Shown: piece by piece, positions 32,998 through 40,363 of the stretch
Layout of the letters: every line of letters starts with the position of its first letter
Position numbering within the stretch: position 1 is the first letter of the stretch
NCBI RefSeq assembly: GCF_000018425.1
Contig: NC_010424.1
Span: 1,504,501-1,568,500 of the forward strand
DNA length: 64,000 nucleotides
Origin: Candidatus Desulforudis audaxviator MP104C
GTDB taxonomy: Bacteria; Bacillota; Desulfotomaculia; Desulfotomaculales; Desulforudaceae
Direction of reading: 5' to 3'
Made by a program: the position numbers and the translations under genes
The notes under the pieces: model-generated
Databases searched by the model: none
What the model was told of the DNA's origin: nothing
Seen by the model: the letters and a program-made list of their open reading frames with translations, nothing else

Positions 32998-34843
32998 CGC
33001 TGCCGGCCTCCGCCAGGCGGGGTTCTACTTCCAGCCTCGGACAGAGCCCGCACCCCGCACACTCCTGTCCCCGGCAGTCCGGCGTAGTCTCGCCCGCCAG
33101 GGCCCGCTGGTGCTCGGCCACCAGAAAATCCCGGTCCACCCCCGTATCCAGGTGATCCCACGGCAAAACGTCCGTGTACCGATACTCCCTGTAGGCGTAG
33201 GCACCCGGATCGATCCCGGTTTCGGAAAAGGCGCGCTGCCACAGGTCAAACCGGAAACACTCCCGCCACCCGTCCATGCGACAACCCAATTCCTGGGCCC
33301 GGGCCAGCGCGGGCCCCAACCTGCGGTCCCCTCGCGCGAATACGGCCTCCAGAAAACTTGCCTCCGGTTCGTGCCCGCGGTACACCAGGTTCTTGCCCTT
33401 GAGGGCGCCCTGCAGGAGGGTCTGCCTTTCCCGCAGTTCGGGCAGTGGGGTCTGGGCTTCCCACTGGAACGGGGTGTGTGGTTTGGGCACGAACGACGAA
33501 GTACTGACGGTGACGTTGAGGCGCCCTTTGGCTACCCCGCATTCCCGGCCCCGCTCCAAAACCCTCCGAGCCAGACGGGCAATCCCGGCGATGTCCTCCA
33601 GGGTCTCGGTCGGCAATCCCAACATGAAGTACAGTTTGACCCGGTACCACCCGGCCGTAAAAGCCGCCCCGACGGTCCGCAAAAGGTCCTCTTCCGTCAC
33701 CTGCTTGTTGATCACGTCCCGCAGGCGCTGGCTTCCGGCCTCCGGAGCGAAGGTGAGACTGCTCTTGCGCACGACCTGCACCGCCCGGGCCAGCTCGACG
33801 GCGAAGGCGTCCACCCGCAGTGACGGCAGGGAAACGTTAACCTGTTCGCCTTGGTGGCGGTCCACCAGGGCCCCGACCAACTCCGGGATGCGGGAATAGT
33901 CGGTGGTGCTCAACGAGGTGAGGGAGAGTTCGTTATACCCGGTGTTTTTGAGCAGTTCCGCGGCCTGGACCAGGAGAGTCTCCGGGTTCTTTTCCCGCAC
34001 CGGACGGTAAATCACCCCGGCCTGGCAAAAGCGGCACCCGCGGGTACAGCCCCGGAAGACCTCCAGCATCGCCCGATCGTGCACCACCTCCAGATAGGGA
34101 ACAATTGGTCTGGTCGGGAAAGGCACCCGGTTCATGTCCTGCACCACCCGCTTTCGGACGCGGTCCGGGATCCCGGACTCGACGGGGCGAACCCCCGCGA
34201 GGGTGCCGTCGGGCGCGTACTCAGGCCGGTAAAACCGGGGTACGTACACCCCCGGAATGCTGGCCAGGGCCCGGAGTAATTCCTCACGGGATCTGCGGGC
34301 TTGATTGTGCTTCTGCACCACCTCGATCAGGTCGTGCAGGCCTTCTTCCCCTTCACCCAGGAACACCGCATCCAAAAAAGCCGCCAGGGGCTCCGGGTTG
34401 AAGGCACAGGGTCCGCCGGCGACGACCAGGGGCATTCCCGCCCGCCGGTCACGCGCGGCCAGTGGTATGCCCGCGAGGTCCAGCATGTTCAGGACGTTGG
34501 AGTAGCTTAGTTCGTATTGGAGGGTAAAGGCCACCACGTCGAAATCAGCCAGGGAACGGTGCGACTCCAGGGTAAAAAGGGACAAACCCTCCCGGCGCAT
34601 CTCCCGCTCCATGTCGATCCAAGGAGCAAAGACGCGCTCCATCAGGGCATCCTCCCGGCTGTTCACCACGTGGTAGAGGATGTGGAGCCCCAGGTGGGAC
34701 ATGCCCACCTCGTATATGTCGGGAAATGCAAAGGCGATCCGAACCGGTGTTTTGTCCCAGTCCTTGACGACCGCGTTGAACTCGCCCCCCACATAGCGGG
34801 CCGGTTTTTCGACCCGGGCCAAAATACGCTCCAGACTGGTCAT
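32984..34843 (-). CDS. TIGR03960-family B12-binding-type radical SAM protein
   Basis: A 619-residue radical-SAM enzyme. An N-terminal domain resembling cobalamin-binding radical-SAM proteins (DIYEVGMSHLGLHILYHVVN, VVAGGPCAFNPEPLAAFLDAVFLGEGE) precedes the cluster motif FRGCTRGCRFCQAG (CxxxCxxC), then ELSLTSLSTTDYS and a C-terminal Cys-rich end with CRGQECAGCGLC that may hold another iron-sulfur cluster. The family's reaction is unknown. It is always paired with the DUF2344 protein and usually lies beside rng and rplU, as here. Confidence 0.85.
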   Translation of the reverse strand: MTSLERILARVEKPARYVGGEFNAVVKDWDKTPVRIAFAFPDIYEVGMSHLGLHILYHVVNSREDALMERVFAPWIDMEREMRREGLSLFTLESHRSLADFDVVAFTLQYELSYSNVLNMLDLAGIPLAARDRRAGMPLVVAGGPCAFNPEPLAAFLDAVFLGEGEEGLHDLIEVVQKHNQARRSREELLRALASIPGVYVPRFYRPEYAPDGTLAGVRPVESGIPDRVRKRVVQDMNRVPFPTRPIVPYLEVVHDRAMLEVFRGCTRGCRFCQAGVIYRPVREKNPETLLVQAAELLKNTGYNELSLTSLSTTDYSRIPELVGALVDRHQGEQVNVSLPSLRVDAFAVELARAVQVVRKSSLTFAPEAGSQRLRDVINKQVTEEDLLRTVGAAFTAGWYRVKLYFMLGLPTETLEDIAGIARLARRVLERGRECGVAKGRLNVTVSTSSFVPKPHTPFQWEAQTPLPELRERQTLLQGALKGKNLVYRGHEPEASFLEAVFARGDRRLGPALARAQELGCRMDGWRECFRFDLWQRAFSETGIDPGAYAYREYRYTDVLPWDHLDTGVDRDFLVAEHQRALAGETTPDCRGQECAGCGLCPRLEVEPRLAEAGSGAAG

Positions 34844-34951
34844 GCGGCCCCCCGGTGCTTAGAAACTGGTGCCCATGGTTTGCCTTAAGGGACACTAACT
34901 AGTAGTATATCCGAAACTGCAGTTGGTTCCCACTTTATTCTAGGCCCCGGG

Positions 34952-35830
34952 TCAAAAACCCTTTCGGATCCGGTCCAGGGACACGTTCGCTCCTTGCTCC
35001 AGGAGGGTCTTCACGATCTCCGTCTCGTCCACGACACCGGTGTGGCGGCCGTGCTCGTCCACGGTGTATACAAGGTGGTACCGCTGCGGCACGAAGAGCC
35101 GGGTGACGCGCCACACCGAAAGGTCCTGTCGGGCCACCAACATCTCACCTGGCAAAATCCCGTGCCGGTCCAGATCCCGGTTTTTTGTGGCCAGGTGCTG
35201 CGCGTACAGGTACGGTGCTTCCTGTTTTTCCCGGCGGGCAGCATAGTAAAGAAAGAGCCCGGTGGCAATAATGTCGAGCCCGGTGAATCCCCCCAGAAGG
35301 CCGGCTGTCCCCAAGACCGCAATCAGCCCCCCCCAGAACTGGCCGCAGACCGCCGTCCGGTGGGTGGCCGCCGGCAGGTTCATATTACGGGCTAGGTAAG
35401 CCCGATGCACGTGACCCCCGTCCAGGGGCAGTCCGGGAAGCACGTTGAAAAAAAACACCTGCAGATTACACTGGATGAAGAACGGGCCGTACATTTCGTG
35501 CCAGATGCCGTAGTGTCCGCACCCCAACGCCAGCGCGCAAAGCACCAGGTTGGCCATGGGGCCGGCGACCGCCACCACGATTTCTTTCCGGGGCTCAATG
35601 ACCAACTCCCCGCTCATCCTAGCCACACCGCCGAAGGGCATCAGCTCTACTTCCTGCACGGGAATGCCATGGCGGCGGGCCATCCAGACGTGGGCCAGCT
35701 CGTGGGCAAGAACCACGACAAAGGCGATTAGGCCCTTGCCGAGAACCCCGGCGGCGAAATATACCCCTAGGAGCGCTAGAAACCAGTTATTGATGGAAAA
35801 TACAATCCCGCTCACCCGGCAGATCCGCAT
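34952..35830 (-). CDS. spoIVFB: SpoIVFB-type site-2 intramembrane metalloprotease
   Basis: A 292-residue M50 protease. The zinc motif HELAH is at residues 43-47 in the second membrane helix, and the third ligand lies in FFFNVLPGLPLDGGH (Asp about 137). After the membrane domain a C-terminal CBS-like domain (residues about 220-290, LSVWRVTRLFVPQRYHLVYTVDEHGRHTGVVDE) probably senses nucleotide. In Bacillus it releases sigma-K from its pro-form in the mother cell. It follows spoIVFA by 50 bases. Confidence 0.9.
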   Translation of the reverse strand: MRICRVSGIVFSINNWFLALLGVYFAAGVLGKGLIAFVVVLAHELAHVWMARRHGIPVQEVELMPFGGVARMSGELVIEPRKEIVVAVAGPMANLVLCALALGCGHYGIWHEMYGPFFIQCNLQVFFFNVLPGLPLDGGHVHRAYLARNMNLPAATHRTAVCGQFWGGLIAVLGTAGLLGGFTGLDIIATGLFLYYAARREKQEAPYLYAQHLATKNRDLDRHGILPGEMLVARQDLSVWRVTRLFVPQRYHLVYTVDEHGRHTGVVDETEIVKTLLEQGANVSLDRIRKGF

Positions 35831-35880
35831 GGGCGTCCCACTCCCCTTGCCTGTCCGTATAAAGTCGACTGCTACGGGTT

Positions 35881-36606
35881 TTAGGGGAAGGTGATTTTCT
35901 CCAGGGGATTAACCAGTGCCCCCTGCTCACGGAACTCGAAGTGCACACCCGGTCCCGGAAAGTCGCCTTTGTTGCCGACCTCAGCCAGAACCCGGCCTGC
36001 TTCAACCCGGTCGGCCTTGCGCACCTGGATGTTCTGCAGTTGGGCGTACAGGGTGTAAACTTCACTGCCATGGTCGATAAGAACATAGGGCCCGTAAGTC
36101 GGATTTTCCCCCACCTGCGATACCAATCCAGACATGACCGCCCGGACCGGTGTGCCGGCGGGCGCGCTGATATCCACTCCGGGATGGAAACGCTCCCGGT
36201 TGTCCACCGGGTCGACCACCCAGCCGAATTCGCGCACCACGGTACCGGGGACGGGGGGCAAGAGCCCGTTCGCCGGTACCGTCACCATCTCGGTGTCCCC
36301 GTCCGGCCGCTGCGGTACGGTGTCCAGGAACGGAAGATCGACGCTTACCGTCTGCAATCCCAGGCGGACCACCCGGTCCACCACCGGTTGGTAGTTCCAT
36401 TCCGTAGTCAAAACGTACTGCAGTCCTTCCCGGACCTGAACCCCCAGCGGTACCTGGGTCTCCCGGATGGCCAGAAAAACCAGGAACAGAACTACCGCCG
36501 CCGTCACCCGGAAAAACCATTTTTGTTGGCTCCGGCCCGCCCGTGACCTGGGAGCGGCCGGTGGCAGAGGCCAATCCAGCCTCTTCTCGCGCGTGAACAG
36601 TCTCAA
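35881..36606 (-). CDS. spoIVFA: SpoIVFA-like LytM/M23 domain membrane protein
   Basis: A 241-residue bitopic protein with a membrane helix near residues 33-48 (VTAAVVLFLVFLAI) and a C-terminal LytM domain (FHPGVDISAPAGTPVRAVMSG, GPYVLIDHGSEVYTLYAQL, GPGVHFEFRE). The usual HxH of active M23 peptidases is GVH here, so one zinc ligand is missing and peptidase activity is doubtful. In Bacillus SpoIVFA anchors and restrains SpoIVFB, the next gene. TTG start. Confidence 0.85.
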   Translation of the reverse strand: MRLFTREKRLDWPLPPAAPRSRAGRSQQKWFFRVTAAVVLFLVFLAIRETQVPLGVQVREGLQYVLTTEWNYQPVVDRVVRLGLQTVSVDLPFLDTVPQRPDGDTEMVTVPANGLLPPVPGTVVREFGWVVDPVDNRERFHPGVDISAPAGTPVRAVMSGLVSQVGENPTYGPYVLIDHGSEVYTLYAQLQNIQVRKADRVEAGRVLAEVGNKGDFPGPGVHFEFREQGALVNPLEKITFP

Positions 36607-36694
36607 CCTGTTCCCCTCCCCTTACTGAAGCTGTTATATCATATGAAGGTAATATCCAGATAATGACAAGCTTTGGGGGTGATGAAAAACGTCG

Positions 36695-37492
36695 TTAACG
36701 CACTTCTTTGACCTGTGTCACTCGAGATTCCCGGGGACTAATTTCAGTGATGGTCCGGGAGCGGAAGGTGACCGGGACCGGTATCGGCTGCACCACCGGC
36801 AGCCGTTCGGCCCGCATTACAATCAGGGCGCCGAAGGGCTTAAGGAATGGGCGGGCGATCCGGTCCAGGGTGGCGGCCATGTTGATCGAGAGGGAACCGG
36901 TCCAGGGAGGGAAGAACACACAAGTGCTCCAGACCAGGCGGCTCTGGCTCGTGTTCGCGGTCAGAACCGCTTTCATGCTCCAGGGGGAAAAGAACTGCGC
37001 GTGCGCGAAAACGCTCTCGCCGGTCCCGGCCCGCCGCCGGCGCTGCCACGCCCAGGGACTCCACGAATTCAAAACCCCTACCACCAGGCGGCCGCCCGGT
37101 TTCACCAGGCGCCACAGTTCCCGGACGGCGGCCTCCGGGTTGCCGGTGAACTCCAGGACCGTGAATGCGGTCACCAGGTCAAAAGAGAGGCTCGGAAAGG
37201 GCAAATTCTCCACGTCTGCCTGCATCAGGGTGATGTTCGCGTGTGACCGGGTCCGGTTACGGGCCACTTCCAGCATCCGGGGGGAGAGGTCCACACCGGT
37301 GACCACCAGCCCCTTTTCGGCCAACGCCAAGCTGAGCCGCCCGGTACCGCAACCCCCGTCCAGCGCCCTTTCTCCCGGCTTGGGCGCGGCGAGCCGCATG
37401 AAAAGACACATTTCCAGCTGGTCCACCTTGCGGCCCAGCGGGGTCTCGTACCAGGCATCATAGTCTTCGGCCACCCGGTCAAAGAGGGCCAT
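36695..37492 (-). CDS. Class I SAM-dependent methyltransferase
   Basis: A 265-residue methyltransferase. SAM motif I is ALDGGCGTGRLSLALAEKG (residues about 43-61), followed by VTGVDLSPRMLEVARNR, ADVENLPFPSLSFDLVTAFTVLEF and the KPGGRLVVGVLN strand, as in the UbiE/Methyltransf_11 group. The substrate is not predictable. It lies between rodA and spoIVFA on the same strand, a common clostridial arrangement. Confidence 0.85.
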   Translation of the reverse strand: MALFDRVAEDYDAWYETPLGRKVDQLEMCLFMRLAAPKPGERALDGGCGTGRLSLALAEKGLVVTGVDLSPRMLEVARNRTRSHANITLMQADVENLPFPSLSFDLVTAFTVLEFTGNPEAAVRELWRLVKPGGRLVVGVLNSWSPWAWQRRRRAGTGESVFAHAQFFSPWSMKAVLTANTSQSRLVWSTCVFFPPWTGSLSINMAATLDRIARPFLKPFGALIVMRAERLPVVQPIPVPVTFRSRTITEISPRESRVTQVKEVR

Positions 37493-37518
37493 GCAAAACC
37501 ACTTCTATCCCATAAACA

Positions 37519-38685
37519 TCAAAAGACAATGGTCTGTCGCCGCACCCACACGTTGCACAGAAGACCCAGCGCCGCCAGGGTGAACATCATGGAACTCGGT
37601 CCGTAACTGAAAAGCGGCAGCGTGATCCCGGTAACCGGCATTATCCCCGCCGCCATGCCCACGTTGGTCAGGATGTGGAAGGCCAGCATCGACACCACGC
37701 CGGTAGCCATCAGGGTGCCGCACAAATCCTTGGACTGCCCGGCGATCCGCAAACCCCGGTACAGAACGACGAAATAGAGCGTCAACAGGAAAACCACACC
37801 AACGAAGCCAAGTTCTTCGGCCAGCACCGAAAAAATGAAGTCGGTATGCTGTTCGGGCAGGAAGTTCAGCTGGTTCTGAGTGCCGCTGAAAAGCCCCCGG
37901 CCCCAGAGGCCCCCGGCGCCGATGGCGATCTGGGACTGGATCATGTGATAACCGTCCTTGTGCCAGTCGCTCCAGGGATCAAGAAAAATCGTCAACCGCG
38001 TGATCTGGTAGCTTTTGAGGGGAATCCAGATCCCGTAGTTCAAGTGCGCCCAGATCCAGAGCACCATCCCCGACAGCCCCGCCAGCGTCAGTCCCCCCAG
38101 CAGCAGCGGGCGGGCACCGGCGACGAAGAGCATTCCCAGGGTGATGGCAATGAATACGAGCGCTGTGCCCAGGTCGGGCTGCGCCAGAATCAACAACATC
38201 GGCACCCCGACGTAGGCGAAGGCCGGCAGGAGATCCCGGAAGCGGCTGAGCTGCCCCTCGCGCTCGGAAAGAAACACCGCCAGCCCAATGATCACCACCA
38301 GCTTGGCGAATTCTGACGGCTGGAACATCAACGGTCCGAGCTGTATCCACCGCCGAGCGCCTCCGGCCGAATGACCGACCGCGAACACCGCCAGGAGCAA
38401 GGCTAGGTTTACCACGTAGAGCAACCGCGTGTACCGGGCCAACTCCTCATAACGCCAGAAAAGGAAAAAACCAAACGCCGTCACTCCCAGGGTAATGCCC
38501 AAGAGCTGCTTCCACAAAAACCCGAAACCGGCTTCTCCTGGAAGGCTGGTCACCTGGGTGGCGCTGGTGACGGTGACCAGACCCAGCGCAATGATTGCCA
38601 TCGCGGCCAGAATCAGGGTGTAATCGAGATTTTTAAGTATCTTCCTGTTGCGGCTGATTTCCCACACCCCGGCTTTTTCCCCCAT
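37519..38685 (-). CDS. rodA: Rod shape-determining SEDS glycosyltransferase RodA
   Basis: A 388-residue SEDS protein with about ten membrane helices: RRWIQLGPLMFQPSEFAKL, LAQPDLGTALVFIAI, EQHTDFIFSVLAEELGF and GITLPLFSYGPSSMM. It makes side-wall glycan with PBP2, encoded upstream by mrdA. A strong terminator separates it from minE, so it should have its own promoter. Assignment to RodA rather than FtsW rests on position next to mre-min. Confidence 0.92.
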   Translation of the reverse strand: MGEKAGVWEISRNRKILKNLDYTLILAAMAIIALGLVTVTSATQVTSLPGEAGFGFLWKQLLGITLGVTAFGFFLFWRYEELARYTRLLYVVNLALLLAVFAVGHSAGGARRWIQLGPLMFQPSEFAKLVVIIGLAVFLSEREGQLSRFRDLLPAFAYVGVPMLLILAQPDLGTALVFIAITLGMLFVAGARPLLLGGLTLAGLSGMVLWIWAHLNYGIWIPLKSYQITRLTIFLDPWSDWHKDGYHMIQSQIAIGAGGLWGRGLFSGTQNQLNFLPEQHTDFIFSVLAEELGFVGVVFLLTLYFVVLYRGLRIAGQSKDLCGTLMATGVVSMLAFHILTNVGMAAGIMPVTGITLPLFSYGPSSMMFTLAALGLLCNVWVRRQTIVF

Positions 38686-38707
38686 TATAGCGGATACCCG
38701 GACAGCT

Positions 38708-38728
38708 AAAAAGGGGGGTTGCCCCCCC
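38708..38728 (-). terminator. Rho-independent terminator after minE
   Basis: On the minus strand GGGGGG-CAA-CCCCCC is followed directly by TTTTT (38712-38708). It lies 16 bases after the minE stop and closes the mreBCD-mrdA-minCDE unit. Confidence 0.85.
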
Positions 38729-38743
38729 TGTTCTTTTCTCCGG

Positions 38744-39016
38744 CTAGATATTGGCGGCCCTTTTCATCTTCCTGATCGGAATGTTGGCCACCAGGGCCAC
38801 TTGCTTGTCCACGTGTTCGAGGCTTACTTCCAATCCTTTGTCGTCTATTTCCATATACTTGGAAATCACTTCAACGATCTCGTTTTTCAGAAGTTGCAGC
38901 AGTTGTGGGGAAATGTCGGCCCGGTCGTGGATCAGCACCAGGCGCAACCGCTCTTTGGCAACATTCTTGCTGCCGGGACTTTCCCTGCCTAAAAGGCGGG
39001 CCAGGAAATCCAACAC
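38744..39016 (-). CDS. minE: Cell division topological specificity factor MinE
   Basis: A 90-residue MinE: amphipathic N-terminus MLDFLARLLGR, the MinD-stimulating stretch AKERLRLVLIHDR, and the C-terminal dimer domain (LLKNEIVEVISKYMEID). It activates the MinD ATPase and confines MinCD to the poles. Bacillus lacks it, but spore-forming Clostridia often keep it. GTG start. Confidence 0.95.
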   Translation of the reverse strand: MLDFLARLLGRESPGSKNVAKERLRLVLIHDRADISPQLLQLLKNEIVEVISKYMEIDDKGLEVSLEHVDKQVALVANIPIRKMKRAANI

Positions 39017-39038
39017 TGCCGTTCCTCCTTCCCGTAGC

Positions 39039-39839
39039 TTATCTAAATCCTATGATCTTCCGCAGTCGGTTGAAGAATCCTTCCCGGCCGTCCAAATTCA
39101 TCAAGGGGACCGCCTCGCCCTGCATCCGGCGCACAATATTACGAAAGGCGCGCCCGGCTACCGATTGCTCGCTCACCACCACCGGTTCTCCCCTGTTGGT
39201 GGCTACAACCACGGCCTCATCATCCGGAATCACACCCAGAAGTTCGAGCCCGAGAATGTCGTGCATGTCCTCCAGGGTCATCATATCCCCGCGCTGAACC
39301 ATTTGAATCCGCAGGCGGTTGATGATCAGTTTCGGATCCCTGATTTCGGCCTTGGATTCCAAGAGTCCCACCACCCGGTCGGCATCCCTGACCGCGGCGA
39401 CCTCGGCGGCGGTAACCACGATCGCTTTTTCGGCCCCGGCGACCGCACTCTGGAAACCCTGTTCGATACCCGCCGGACAGTCGATAATCACGTAGTCAAA
39501 GTGCTCCCGCAGCTGCCCGCAGATATTACGAAGGTCATCCTCACTCACCGCCGACTTGTCCTTGGTCTGGGCAGTCGGAAGCAGGAACAGCAATTCACCA
39601 AACCGGCGGTCCTTAATCAGGGCTTGCCGCAAGCGGCACTTCCCCTCGATCACGTCGGTCAGGTCAAAAACGATCCGGTTTTCCATTCCCAGGACCACAT
39701 CCAGGTTTCGGAGACCGGTGTCGGCATCGATCAGTACCACCTTATGCCCCAACATCGCCAACCCGGCCCCGATGTTGGCGGTGACCGTCGTCTTGCCAAC
39801 CCCTCCCTTGCCCGAAGTCACCACAATAACTTCGCTCAT
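39039..39839 (-). CDS. minD: Septum site-determining ATPase MinD
   Basis: A 266-residue ParA-type ATPase with deviant Walker A GKGGVGKTTVTANIG (residues 10-24), DADTGLRNLDVVLG, VIIDCPAGIEQGF and a C-terminal membrane-targeting helix FFNRLRKIIGFR. It binds the membrane in the ATP state and recruits MinC. Sits between minC and minE with gaps of 24 and 22 bases. Confidence 0.97.
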   Translation of the reverse strand: MSEVIVVTSGKGGVGKTTVTANIGAGLAMLGHKVVLIDADTGLRNLDVVLGMENRIVFDLTDVIEGKCRLRQALIKDRRFGELLFLLPTAQTKDKSAVSEDDLRNICGQLREHFDYVIIDCPAGIEQGFQSAVAGAEKAIVVTAAEVAAVRDADRVVGLLESKAEIRDPKLIINRLRIQMVQRGDMMTLEDMHDILGLELLGVIPDDEAVVVATNRGEPVVVSEQSVAGRAFRNIVRRMQGEAVPLMNLDGREGFFNRLRKIIGFR

Positions 39840-39863
39840 TCCTCTAAGCTCCTCCCTTGGCCT

Positions 39864-40250
39864 CTAGTTTTTGCCCTGGCGCTCCCCGCCGGGCAGGAAG
39901 GTTTCAATAACCACAGTCCCGTCTCTTACCCTGGCAATCTCCGGTTGGTTGGGGTTGAATACTTCCCCGTCGGGTGAACGGGAAATGTGATCGGCAATAC
40001 GCAACTGAGTGGGACGCAGGCGGAAAGCAACGATGACCGCCCGCTCGTCGCCCGCGGCACCCGCCTGTACCGTTCCCCGCAACACTCCCATCACGATCAC
40101 GTTGCCGGCGGCCGTCACTTCAGCCCCCGGGTTGACATCACCCAGAATTACCACATTGCCCTCAAAACGTACACTCTGACCTGAGCGGAGAGTACCCTCC
40201 ACCATTTTGGTCGGGGGCTCGATACCACCAAGCGCGTATTGCCGGGCCAT
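39864..40250 (-). CDS. minC: MinC C-terminal domain protein (N-terminal domain absent)
   Basis: A 128-residue protein equal to the C-terminal beta-helix of MinC (TLRSGQSVRFEGNVVILGDV, VMGVLRGTVQAGAAGDERA, LRPTQLRIADHISRSPDG). That domain dimerises and binds MinD. The roughly 100-residue N-terminal domain that inhibits FtsZ in other MinC proteins is missing: only 113 bases separate it from mrdA, a stop codon lies in frame directly before the ATG, and GAGGTGG 6 bases upstream supports initiation there. So this is a genuine short form, not a frameshift of a full gene. Confidence 0.8.
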   Translation of the reverse strand: MARQYALGGIEPPTKMVEGTLRSGQSVRFEGNVVILGDVNPGAEVTAAGNVIVMGVLRGTVQAGAAGDERAVIVAFRLRPTQLRIADHISRSPDGEVFNPNQPEIARVRDGTVVIETFLPGGERQGKN

Positions 40251-40363
40251 TCACTTCCACCTCACCATCTAGAAGAGAGGTTCTACGGTGAAAAACCAAA
40301 TCCTGCTGAATCACCCGCTGTATTTTCCCTGTTATTTTGCCGAAAGCTCTCATTCTCGGCCGC

